Below the pieces are notes generated by a model. That model ran no database searches and was not told the origin of the DNA. It saw only the letters and a list, made by a program, of their open reading frames with translations. A program made the position numbers and the translations under genes. From positions 1-11,316 of the forward strand of contig VGLO01000023.1 of the NCBI GenBank assembly GCA_016866675.1: a stretch of 11,316 nucleotides of DNA, written 5' to 3'. Below are positions 1 through 7,115 of this stretch, in pieces. This stretch comes from Candidatus Staskawiczbacteria bacterium. Lineage in GTDB: Bacteria > Patescibacteriota > Minisyncoccia > Minisyncoccales > Staskawiczbacteraceae. Positions within the stretch are counted from its first letter, which is position 1, and the number at the start of each line of letters is the position of its first letter.

Positions 1-104
1 CAGAGATAATAGAAGTAAAATCTGGAATTAAAATTGATCCTCTAGAATTGCCGGAATTTATAGATCGAATAATCTTAGAAAAAATAGCATCAACTGAATT
101 ATAG
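1..104 (+). CDS. C-terminal end of an unidentified upstream protein (partial)
   Basis: A frame open from the left edge (codons begin at base 3) ends at TAG 102-104 and encodes about 33 residues with a charged, helix-like end (…LPEFIDRIILEKIASTEL). The composition looks like a real amphipathic C-terminus, but there is too little to name the family. No convincing hairpin terminator follows it before the promoter at 162-190, so read-through into the next genes is possible. That it is coding at all is inferred from open-frame character only. Confidence 0.45.
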   Translation, partial: EIIEVKSGIKIDPLELPEFIDRIILEKIASTEL

Positions 105-161
105 GCATAATTTTTATCAGTAGGTATTTTTCATTAAATGCGATGGTGATTTTATTAATCC

Positions 162-190
162 TTTACATGTGATAAAAAATGGAGTATAAA
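162..190 (+). promoter_or_regulatory. Sigma70-type promoter of the heptose operon
   Basis: TTTACA at 162-167 (5 of 6 matches to the -35 consensus) is followed after exactly 17 bases by TATAAA at 185-190 (5 of 6 matches to the -10 consensus). Transcription would start near 197, leaving a leader of only about 16 bases before the ATG at 213. The leader has no Shine-Dalgarno sequence. This is the best promoter match seen in the window, and it sits in the 108-base gap between the upstream gene and the first gene of the glycan operon. Confidence 0.65.
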
Positions 191-212
191 AAGCATAATT
201 AACTACATTAAA

Positions 213-1178
213 ATGGCTGATTTTTATAAAAACAAAAAAGTCTTAGTGGCTGGCGGAGCCGGTTTTATTGGCTCAAATTTAATCTTAAAACTACTTGAAG
301 CAGGGGCTATTGTTAGGGCTTCAGATATTAGGGAATTGCAGATTAAGGATAAAAATATTGAATATATAAAAGCGGATTTCGCAAAAAAAGAAGATTGTCA
401 AAAAGCAGTTGATGGTATGGATTATGTGTTTATGGCAGCTGCTAATACATCGGGAGCCGCTGTAATGGAAAAAACTCCATTGGTTCATGTGACCCCAAAT
501 ATAATTATGAATAGTCAGATGCTTGAGGCAAGTTATGGTGCAGGAGTCAAAAAGTTTTTATTTATTTCAAGCAATACTGTTTACCCTGATTTAGATAGAC
601 CTGTTAATGAGTCAGATATGAAGTACGGAGATGTATTCTACAAATACTATTTTGTGGCTTGGATGAAACAGTTTTCTGAGGTGCTTTGTCAAATGTACAC
701 AAAAGTAAAAAATCCAATGAAGACAGTGGTGGTAAGACCTGCTAATAGTTATGGTCCATATTCTGACTTTGAATGGGAAACTTCTCATGTTATACCTGCA
801 TTGCTAAGGAAGGTTGTTGAAAAACACAATCCAATTGAGGTGTGGGGAGATGGAGAAGATATTAAGGATTTTATTTTTGTTGAAGACTTAGTTGATGGAA
901 TGATGTTAGCTATGGAAAAAATTGAAGATTTTGATCCGGTCAACTTAGCAACTGGAAAGCCTTGCACGGTCAAAGAAATATTGGGTCATCTTTTGAAATT
1001 AGAAAACTATCAAGATGCTAAAATTAATTTTGATGCTTCAAAACCAACTATGATTAAGAAAAGGTTAATTGACCCAGTCAAAGCAAAAGAATTATTAGGT
1101 TTTGAGGCTTCAACTCCATTAGAAGTTGGACTTAAAAAAACAATTGATTGGTATAAATCAACCGTTAAAACTGTATAA
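213..1178 (+). CDS. Atypical NAD-dependent GDP-sugar dehydrogenase/epimerase (extended SDR)
   Basis: This is a 321-residue extended short-chain dehydrogenase/reductase of normal length for nucleotide-sugar epimerases. The Rossmann motif GxxGxxG is at residues 14-20. The segments SSNTVYP (119-125), RPANSYGP (175-182) and SHVIPALLRK (191-200) resemble GDP-fucose synthase, with His192 at the position of the conserved Fcl histidine. Aligning on Lys152 and Glu156 puts Val148 where the catalytic Tyr of YxxxK should be, so the usual acid/base appears to be missing. The gene lies 7 bases before the heptose kinase, so its substrate is probably GDP-heptose. A role like Campylobacter jejuni Cj1427, a GDP-heptose 4-dehydrogenase, is a reasonable hypothesis but rests on context and recollection. 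Family assignment is firm; the reaction is not. Confidence 0.8.
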   Translation: MADFYKNKKVLVAGGAGFIGSNLILKLLEAGAIVRASDIRELQIKDKNIEYIKADFAKKEDCQKAVDGMDYVFMAAANTSGAAVMEKTPLVHVTPNIIMNSQMLEASYGAGVKKFLFISSNTVYPDLDRPVNESDMKYGDVFYKYYFVAWMKQFSEVLCQMYTKVKNPMKTVVVRPANSYGPYSDFEWETSHVIPALLRKVVEKHNPIEVWGDGEDIKDFIFVEDLVDGMMLAMEKIEDFDPVNLATGKPCTVKEILGHLLKLENYQDAKINFDASKPTMIKKRLIDPVKAKELLGFEASTPLEVGLKKTIDWYKSTVKTV

Positions 1179-1185
1179 ATAACTT

Positions 1186-2181
1186 ATGGTAATTAGCAAA
1201 ACACCATTTAGAATTTCTTTTTTTGGGGGTGGCACTGATTACCCCGTTTGGTACGAGAAGTACGGTGGGTCTGTTTTAAGTACAACTATAGATAAGTATT
1301 GTTATATTTCTACTAGACGATTACCTCCATTTTTTGATTATAAGTACAGGATACGATATACCACTAGAGAAGAGGTTAATGATATTTCTCAAATACAACA
1401 CCCTTCTGTTAGGGAGAGTTTAAACTATTTGAGCGTCAACAATCCAATAGAAATGGTTCACACGAGTGATTTACCTGCTAGAACAGGCATTGGTTCGTCT
1501 TCTGCCTTTACGGTTGGATTTTTAAACAGCCTATATGCCTTACAGGGAAAAATGATTCCAAAGAAACAATTAGCTTTAGATGCAATACATGTTGAGCAGA
1601 ATTTAATAAAAGAAAATGTAGGGTCTCAAGATCACACAGCCTCAGCTTTTGGTGGTTTAAACAGAATTGATTTTGGGGGAGCTGAAAAAATCAGTGTAAA
1701 ACCTATTATAATGAATCCAAGTCGTTTGGAATCTTTGCAGGATCACATGATGTTGTTTTTTACCGGATTTTCAAGAAGTGCGTCTGAAATAGCAGGAGAG
1801 CAAATTAAAAAAACGCCAGATAAGTATAATGAGCTAATGCAAATGAAGTCTATGGTAGACAAGGCAATAGAGGTGCTTGTTGATGATAATATCCAAATAG
1901 AAGAGTTTGGTAAACTTTTGGACCAGTCTTGGAAATTAAAAAGAGGACTTACGCATTTAATCTCAAATAACCAAATTGATGAAATATATGAAAGGGGAAT
2001 AAAGGCAGGCGCCATAGGCGGAAAGTTATGTGGAGCGGGGGCAGGAGGGTTTATTTTATTTTTTGTAAAACCTGAGAATCAAGAAAAAGTAAAGCAAGCG
2101 CTAAAAGATTTATTGCATGTACCATTTAGATTTGAAAGCCAAGGAAGCCAGATAATTTTTAATAATCCACAAGCTTTATAG
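1186..2181 (+). CDS. hddA: D-glycero-alpha-D-manno-heptose-7-phosphate kinase (GHMP family)
   Basis: At 331 residues this has the usual size for HddA-type GHMP kinases. It would phosphorylate C1 of D-glycero-D-manno-heptose 7-phosphate with ATP, giving the alpha-1,7-bisphosphate in the cytoplasm. Visible motifs are GGGTD at 14-18, the ATP-binding loop LPARTGIGSSSA at 96-107, VGSQD at 145-149, and the third GHMP motif KLCGAGAGGFILF at 280-292. The N-terminal TPFRISFFGGGTDYP segment is typical of the HddA branch rather than galactokinase or mevalonate kinase. The gene sits between the SDR gene (7-base gap) and the gmhA-type isomerase (15-base gap), which completes the pathway order. No Shine-Dalgarno sequence precedes the ATG, so translation may depend on coupling. 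A fucose-kinase-like GHMP activity is the main alternative, but the neighbours argue against it. Confidence 0.9.
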   Translation: MVISKTPFRISFFGGGTDYPVWYEKYGGSVLSTTIDKYCYISTRRLPPFFDYKYRIRYTTREEVNDISQIQHPSVRESLNYLSVNNPIEMVHTSDLPARTGIGSSSAFTVGFLNSLYALQGKMIPKKQLALDAIHVEQNLIKENVGSQDHTASAFGGLNRIDFGGAEKISVKPIIMNPSRLESLQDHMMLFFTGFSRSASEIAGEQIKKTPDKYNELMQMKSMVDKAIEVLVDDNIQIEEFGKLLDQSWKLKRGLTHLISNNQIDEIYERGIKAGAIGGKLCGAGAGGFILFFVKPENQEKVKQALKDLLHVPFRFESQGSQIIFNNPQAL

Positions 2182-2196
2182 CTTAGTAGCTTCATT

Positions 2197-2784
2197 ATGA
2201 ATAAAGACTTGTTAATAAAAAAGGCTATTGAGCAAAATATAGAAACAAAAAATAAGATTTTAGAAAACAATGAAATTTTGTCATTGATTAAAAATATTTC
2301 AGATGAAATAACAAAATCTTTCAAGTCCGATAAAAAATTGCTTGTCTGTGGTAATGGAGGGTCTGCCGCTGATGCCCAGCATATTTCAGCTGAGTTTTCT
2401 GGAAGATATTTCTTGGACAGAAAACCATTGCCAGCCGAAGCTCTTCATGTAAATACATCTTTTTTAACTGCAGTGGCTAACGACTATTCTTATGACGAAG
2501 TTTATTCAAGAATGGTTGAGGCTTCTGGTAAAGAAGGAGATGTGTTGATTGGAATATCAACCTCAGGGAACTCTAAGAATGTTATAAAAGCTATAGAAAT
2601 GGCAAATGAAAAAAGAATGATTACGGTTGGTTTTAGTGGGTCTAGTGGCGGTAAGATGAGAGATATTTGTAAGTATATGATAAGGATTCCTTCAGAAGAT
2701 ACACCTCGTATTCAAGAATCTCACATTTTAATTGGCCATATTATTGCTGAAATTGTCGAAAAGGAAATTTTTGATAAACAATAA
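2197..2784 (+). CDS. gmhA: Sedoheptulose-7-phosphate isomerase (SIS domain)
   Basis: This 195-residue protein matches the usual GmhA length. It converts sedoheptulose 7-phosphate to D-glycero-D-manno-heptose 7-phosphate, the first committed step to heptose nucleotides. The phosphate-binding SIS segments are CGNGGSAADAQH (51-62) and STSGNS (121-126). His62, Glu66, Gln173 and His181 fall where the metal-binding and active-site residues of E. coli GmhA lie (His61, Glu65, Gln172, His180), so the enzyme looks intact. It follows hddA by 15 bases and precedes the fused nucleotidyltransferase/phosphatase by 6 bases. Local G+C around the active-site motif is higher than in flanking genes, probably because of conserved Gly/Ala codons. 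There is no Shine-Dalgarno site. The call is strong; the related DiaA and other SIS proteins lack this set of residues. Confidence 0.93.
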   Translation: MNKDLLIKKAIEQNIETKNKILENNEILSLIKNISDEITKSFKSDKKLLVCGNGGSAADAQHISAEFSGRYFLDRKPLPAEALHVNTSFLTAVANDYSYDEVYSRMVEASGKEGDVLIGISTSGNSKNVIKAIEMANEKRMITVGFSGSSGGKMRDICKYMIRIPSEDTPRIQESHILIGHIIAEIVEKEIFDKQ

Positions 2785-2790
2785 AAATAT

Positions 2791-4089
2791 ATGAAAGCAG
2801 TAATTGCTGCCGGTGGGAAAGGAACTCGTTTGGCTTTAGTTTCAAAAAACATTCCAAAGGCATTAGTAAAAATAGGAAATAAACCCGTAATTGAGCATCA
2901 AATATTACTCTTAAAGAAATACGGAATAAAGGAGGTCTGGATTCTCTTGGGTTATCTTGGATTTAAAATTAAAGATTATCTTGGAGATGGAAGAAAGTTT
3001 GATGTAAAAATACACTATTCAGAAAATGAAAATCCCCTAGGAAGAACAGGTGATTTAAAAAAAATAGCATCTTTATTAAAGGATGATTTTTTATTTTTAT
3101 CAGGAGATATAATGATGGATTTTGATATTAAAAGATTTATTCGTTTTCATCAACAAAAAAAAGATAGTATTGTTGCAATGGTAGTTCACCCATCAGATCA
3201 TCCTTTTGATAGTGATTTGGTAAAAATAGATGAGAATAATAAAGTAGTTTCTTTGTTATTAAAACCGCATCAGGAAAGTTTATTTTTTCAGAATTTGGGA
3301 ATTGCTTCTGTATTTATTTTTTCTCCTAAAGTTTTAAAATATATTCCACAAAATTTAAAAACAGATTTTGAAAAAGATATTTTGCCTAAAATTTTAAAAG
3401 CAAAAAAAGCCGTTTATGCCTATAAAACTCCAGAGTATATAAAAGATATGGGGACTCCAGAAAGGCTAATAAAAGTTAATAAGGACTATAATTTAGGGAA
3501 GATTAAAAGGTTAAATTTCCAAAATAAGAGGAGGGCTATTTTTCTTGATAGAGATGGAACTATTAATAAGTACGATGGGGAGATATCAAAGGAGAGTGAT
3601 ATGAATTTATATGGCTTTGCAGCAACATCAGTAAATAAAATAAATAACTCTGATTATCTTGCTATTGTTATTACGAACCAACCAGGCATTGCTAAGGGAT
3701 TTATAACAAAAAAAGAGCTTGATAATATTCATCATAAATTAGAATCAGATCTTGGTAAAAATGGGGCAAAAGTTGATGAAATTTATTATTGTCCTCATCA
3801 TCCAGAGAAGGGTTTTGATGGAGAAGTTAAAAATCTTAAAATAAAATGTAATTGCAGAAAACCCGCTATAGGATTAATAAAGAAAGCTGTTAAAGATTTT
3901 AATATAGATATAAAAAAAAGTTTTTTTATTGGAGACTCAACTGCAGATGCTAGGGCAGCTGAGAAAGCTGGGTTAAAATTTATTGGAGTCAAAACTGGCA
4001 GAGGTGTTAAAGATGATATACATAAAATAGCCAAGAAGTTTATAATTAAGGAGAATTTACTTGAAGCTGTAAATTATATTATAAAATGA
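2791..4089 (+). CDS. Bifunctional heptose-1-phosphate guanylyltransferase / heptose-1,7-bisphosphate 7-phosphatase (HddC-GmhB fusion)
   Basis: This is a 432-residue two-domain protein. Residues 1 to about 235 form a sugar-phosphate nucleotidyltransferase: AAGGKGTRL (6-14), PKAL (22-25), metal-ligand Asp106 in SGD, and DMGTPERL (219-226). Residues about 247-432 form a HAD phosphatase of the GmhB type: nucleophile Asp253 and Asp255 in FLDRDGT, Thr295 in ITNQPG, zinc ligands Cys334, His336, Cys353 and Cys355, Lys357, and acidic GDSTAD at 381-386. The phosphatase half would remove the 7-phosphate and the other half would transfer a nucleotide, probably GMP from GTP, to give GDP-D-glycero-alpha-D-manno-heptose. 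The two steps are consecutive, so the fusion makes biochemical sense. In the characterised pathways these are separate proteins. The frame is continuous with no sign of an assembly join. The gene overlaps the next by ATGA. Confidence 0.9.
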   Translation: MKAVIAAGGKGTRLALVSKNIPKALVKIGNKPVIEHQILLLKKYGIKEVWILLGYLGFKIKDYLGDGRKFDVKIHYSENENPLGRTGDLKKIASLLKDDFLFLSGDIMMDFDIKRFIRFHQQKKDSIVAMVVHPSDHPFDSDLVKIDENNKVVSLLLKPHQESLFFQNLGIASVFIFSPKVLKYIPQNLKTDFEKDILPKILKAKKAVYAYKTPEYIKDMGTPERLIKVNKDYNLGKIKRLNFQNKRRAIFLDRDGTINKYDGEISKESDMNLYGFAATSVNKINNSDYLAIVITNQPGIAKGFITKKELDNIHHKLESDLGKNGAKVDEIYYCPHHPEKGFDGEVKNLKIKCNCRKPAIGLIKKAVKDFNIDIKKSFFIGDSTADARAAEKAGLKFIGVKTGRGVKDDIHKIAKKFIIKENLLEAVNYIIK

Positions 4090-5225
4090 AACTTCTAATT
4101 ATTTACCATGCAGGATTAGCTGAAGATTCAAAACATATATTTGAAGAATACGCTAGGCAAGGCATTGATGTGACGGTGATTGTACCAAAAAAAAATGGAT
4201 CACTTGTCTACCATAAAAGTCACGATAAAAAGTCATTTGTCTATGTGCCATTAAAATTTAGGGCAGGATTTAGTTTTTTGGGACTTCTTTTTGCAATTAA
4301 ACGAATAAATCCAGATGTAATTCATGTTGTAGATGAATACACTAGCTTATCTCTCCTGCAAGCCATTATTTGTAGAAATATTTTATATGGAAAGAAGGTT
4401 CCTGTCTTTTCTCTTTCATTTCAAAATTTGCCCCTCATTAATCCGCCACTAGTTTTTAGTTCTCCATTATCTTTTTTGAGAAGAATTTTTCATAAATTAC
4501 TAATTCCTTTTATGATTTACTATCACAAGAAAAACTTGGCAGGTGTCGTTTGTGGAAATAAAGATGCAATAAATATAATTCGTGGATTTGGCGCAAATAT
4601 ACCAACAAAACTTATTTATTGGGGTGTAAATTTAAAAACATTTACTCCTAAAGACAGGAATGATTGTAGGGAAAAGTTGAACTTACCAAAAAATGTAAAA
4701 ATTATTGGTTATTTTGGTAAAATATATAAAGAAAAGGGACTTGAAAAATTGGTTAGGGCAATAGAAAGGCTAGCTAACTGGCATTTGATATTAGTGGGAA
4801 ACGGAGATTATAAGGGCGAGTTAGAAAACCTTGTATCTTCCTTAAATATAAAGACAAGAACATATTTTTATGATTTTGTAAAGTTAAGTGAGTTGGGCGA
4901 TTATTATAACGCTTTAGATGCCTATGTATTACCAACATATACTACTAAAGATGTAAAAGAGCAGTATGGTAGGGTTTTAGTAGAGGCTATGTCGTGCAGG
5001 ATTCCTATTATAGGTTCTACTTGTGGGGCAATTGAGGAGGTTTTGGAAGGATATCCAGCTCATGTAATTTTTAATGAATATGAACTATCAGATTTAATAG
5101 ATAAAATAAAAATAGCAGAAGAATTAAGTGTCCCTGAAAGTTTTAATGGAAAAGATTTTTTGAGGAAGTTTAGCGTCGAACACTTTGTTTCAGAAAATAT
5201 AAAGTTTTATAAAAATGAAAATTAA
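4086..5225 (+). CDS. Glycosyltransferase, GT-B fold, GT4-like
   Basis: This 379-residue retaining-type glycosyltransferase probably adds a sugar to a lipid- or protein-linked glycan at the inner face of the membrane. The C-terminal half has the diagnostic pattern: GYFGKIYKEKGL (208-219), a nucleotide-binding beta strand LILVGNGD (234-241), and the E-x7-E motif from Glu292 to Glu300 (EQYGRVLVE), followed by AMSCRIPIIGS. The N-terminal half, acceptor side, contains hydrophobic and aromatic stretches (for example 120-147) suited to membrane contact, but no clear transmembrane helix. The start codon overlaps the previous stop as ATGA, and the end overlaps the methyltransferase by 11 bases, so translation is likely coupled. 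A run of nine A residues at 4187-4195 lies in the coding frame. Donor and acceptor cannot be read from the sequence; a GDP-heptose donor is suggested only by position. Confidence 0.85.
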   Translation: MKLLIIYHAGLAEDSKHIFEEYARQGIDVTVIVPKKNGSLVYHKSHDKKSFVYVPLKFRAGFSFLGLLFAIKRINPDVIHVVDEYTSLSLLQAIICRNILYGKKVPVFSLSFQNLPLINPPLVFSSPLSFLRRIFHKLLIPFMIYYHKKNLAGVVCGNKDAINIIRGFGANIPTKLIYWGVNLKTFTPKDRNDCREKLNLPKNVKIIGYFGKIYKEKGLEKLVRAIERLANWHLILVGNGDYKGELENLVSSLNIKTRTYFYDFVKLSELGDYYNALDAYVLPTYTTKDVKEQYGRVLVEAMSCRIPIIGSTCGAIEEVLEGYPAHVIFNEYELSDLIDKIKIAEELSVPESFNGKDFLRKFSVEHFVSENIKFYKNEN

Positions 5226-5988
5226 TTGTCCAATATGCAACCGTGAATCATCTTTCTTTGTAAAAAAGAAGGATAGGTTTAATCAAAGCTATAACTATTT
5301 TAAATGTATGAGTTGTAGATTTTTGTTTGATGAAGACATAGTAAAAAATAAAAAAGTTTTAGAAGAAAAAACTAGCAAAGTTTATGACAAAGAATATTTT
5401 AAAAATATTGATAGTGGCTGGAAACAAAGAGGAGATAAAATGTTAAGCGTAATTAATATTTTTATAAAAATATTAAGTATTTTAAAATCTAATAAAAATA
5501 TAGAAGTATTAGATTACGGAGCGGGAAATGGGTATGTGACTTCAAAAATAAAAAGCGCCAATGTTTTTTACTATGACAAATACGAACAACCAATCTATAA
5601 TGGACACTACAAAGCTTTAGATAGGCCAGAAAAAGTAGATATTGTATGTGCAGTAGAGCTAGTTGAGCATCTATCAGATATTAATGAGTTAACTGAAATT
5701 TCTAAATTATCTGGCAAAGCATTGATATTAACCACAGAAGTTTCAAATGGAATTTCAGATAATGAATTGCTTGATTGGGTTTATGTAAACCCTGATGCGG
5801 GCCACACATGTATATATTCTTTTGAGTCACTATTTTTATTTGCTAAGAAAAATAATTTATTTTATTTCTTCTTTCCCTATAAGTTTAGTCATATATTCAT
5901 AAAGAGTAAATTATTAAGTAGGCTAAACTTTGTTTCTGTAGAATACTTTGTCTATAAGTTAATTAAAAAATTTAAAAGTATAATATGA
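5215..5988 (+). CDS. Zinc-ribbon class I SAM-dependent methyltransferase
   Basis: A 257-residue protein with two parts. The N-terminus carries a four-cysteine ribbon (Cys5, Cys8, Cys31, Cys34), the kind seen before many glycan-associated methyltransferases. The central part is a class I SAM methyltransferase: motif I LDYGAGNG at 99-106, acidic Asp121 after strand 2, and VELVEHL at 148-154 in the position of the common E-V-hydrophobic-E-H motif. GHTCIYS at 196-202 resembles the conserved His segment of this family. The substrate is unknown. Its place between two glycosyltransferases suggests methylation of a sugar or of the growing glycan end. It starts 11 bases inside the previous gene and overlaps the next by ATGA. 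It is among the most AT-rich genes here, with many Lys, Asn, Ile and Phe codons. Confidence 0.8.
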   Translation: MKINCPICNRESSFFVKKKDRFNQSYNYFKCMSCRFLFDEDIVKNKKVLEEKTSKVYDKEYFKNIDSGWKQRGDKMLSVINIFIKILSILKSNKNIEVLDYGAGNGYVTSKIKSANVFYYDKYEQPIYNGHYKALDRPEKVDIVCAVELVEHLSDINELTEISKLSGKALILTTEVSNGISDNELLDWVYVNPDAGHTCIYSFESLFLFAKKNNLFYFFFPYKFSHIFIKSKLLSRLNFVSVEYFVYKLIKKFKSII

Positions 5989-7070
5989 AGATATTTTTTG
6001 ACAGCAAGATTTCATCAATTCAAAATTATGGAGGAATAAGCCGTATGGTTTTTGAAATGCTAAAGTCTCTTAATAATAAGAAGGATATTGATAAGATTTT
6101 TTATAGAGGGATTTACGTTGATAAATACGATTACAAAAAGGAGTGGTTTTTAAAATACTATGACTTTAAAGCGCCATTATTTTTAAATAATAGATTGGTA
6201 AATATTTTAGATAGTGTTGGCAATAAGTTTGCATATTGGTTAAATAATAAACCAGATTTGATATATCATTCTTTTTATCATAGGATTCCTAAAAACCACA
6301 AAGGGCCACTAGTAGTTCATGCTTATGATATGATTCAAGAGCTTTTTTACAATATGCCGAAAGCCTCAGTATTTAAAAAAAAGTCTTTTGAAAAAGCAGA
6401 CTTAATTATTGCCATTTCACAATCAACTAAAAACGATATATGCAAAATGTATCCAATTAATCCAGACAAAGTAGTAGTTGCTCATTTGGGTGTAAATGAT
6501 ATTTTTTTTAATGAAAATCAATTTTCAGAAAAACCTAAAAGACCTTATATGCTTTATGTTGGTTCAAGGCTGTATGGTTATAAAAATTTTAACTTGTTGC
6601 TAGATATGTTTATTAATAAAAAATACTTCTTGGACTTTGATCTTATTTTATTTGGAGGTGAAAAAGAAATTAAAGAGGAACAAAAAAATAAAATAGCAGG
6701 AGTTAATTCAGGAAAATGGCTTAAGCAGGAATTTGGTGATGATGGGAAATTAAGCAATCTATATAAAAGTGCCACAGTTTTCATTTATCCTTCTCTCTAC
6801 GAAGGCTTCGGAATTCCTCCCCTTGAGGCAATGGCTTCTGGTTGTCCTGTTATAGCCTCCAATAGCTCTTCTCTCCCTGAAGTAGTAGGTGAGGCAGGAT
6901 TATTGTTTGATCCAAAAAACCCCGAAGATCTTGCTATAAAAATTGATAGAGTCATAAATGATAAATCTTTTTCGTCCGCCTTAGTTTTAAAGGGTAAGGA
7001 AAGAGCAAAGCAATTCACATGGGATAAGATGGTAGATATAATTTATAAAGAGTACATAAAGTTGCAATAA
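5985..7070 (+). CDS. Glycosyltransferase, GT4 family (mannosyltransferase-like)
   Basis: This 361-residue GT-B enzyme has a C-terminal donor-binding domain of textbook GT4 form: LYVGSRLYGYKN (190-201), YPSLYEGFGIPPLEAMASG (268-286) with the E-x7-E pair Glu273 and Glu281, then CPVIASNSSSLPEVVGEAGL (287-306). The N-terminal GGISR (16-20), the His-Ala-Tyr-Asp segment near 112-115 and the AISQSTKNDI segment (143-152) are typical of bacterial mannosyl- and rhamnosyltransferases that use GDP-sugars. That fits a locus producing several GDP-sugars, though the exact donor is not visible. It is the last gene of the first operon: it overlaps the methyltransferase by ATGA, and its stop is followed directly by a hairpin terminator. 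Confidence 0.88.
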   Translation: MKIFFDSKISSIQNYGGISRMVFEMLKSLNNKKDIDKIFYRGIYVDKYDYKKEWFLKYYDFKAPLFLNNRLVNILDSVGNKFAYWLNNKPDLIYHSFYHRIPKNHKGPLVVHAYDMIQELFYNMPKASVFKKKSFEKADLIIAISQSTKNDICKMYPINPDKVVVAHLGVNDIFFNENQFSEKPKRPYMLYVGSRLYGYKNFNLLLDMFINKKYFLDFDLILFGGEKEIKEEQKNKIAGVNSGKWLKQEFGDDGKLSNLYKSATVFIYPSLYEGFGIPPLEAMASGCPVIASNSSSLPEVVGEAGLLFDPKNPEDLAIKIDRVINDKSFSSALVLKGKERAKQFTWDKMVDIIYKEYIKLQ

Positions 7071-7071
7071 A

Positions 7072-7107
7072 AAAAGACTGTTTTGTGATAGTCTTTTAGT
7101 TTTTTTT
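7072..7107. terminator. Intrinsic terminator, probably bidirectional
   Basis: AAAAGACT at 7072-7079 pairs perfectly with AGTCTTTT at 7090-7097 around a 10-base loop. On the plus strand a run of eight T at 7100-7107 follows shortly after. On the minus strand the stem runs straight into the complement of the A-tract starting at 7071. It begins one base after the stop of the plus-strand glycosyltransferase and ends eight bases from the stop of the convergent minus-strand HD gene, as expected for a shared terminator. The stem is AT-rich, hence moderate strength. Confidence 0.75.
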
Positions 7108-7115
7108 GAGATCTA

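Noticed and set aside
1743..2324. Two minus-strand open frames opposite hddA and the start of gmhA
   Set aside because: Their peptides have no recognisable domain and lie opposite strongly conserved kinase and SIS coding sequence.
3912..3927. A8-G-T7 self-complementary run inside the HddC-GmhB gene, looking like a terminator or slippage site
   Set aside because: There is no GC-containing stem, and the frame continues through the conserved GDSTAD motif without disruption.
4187..4195. Run of nine A in the first glycosyltransferase as a programmed frameshift site
   Set aside because: The frame is intact on both sides and encodes a normal GT4 N-terminus; no overlapping frame of interest follows.
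6578..7018. Two minus-strand open frames opposite the second glycosyltransferase
   Set aside because: They are antisense to the E-x7-E donor-binding region; low complexity Ser/Phe/Leu peptides typical of shadow frames in AT-rich DNA.
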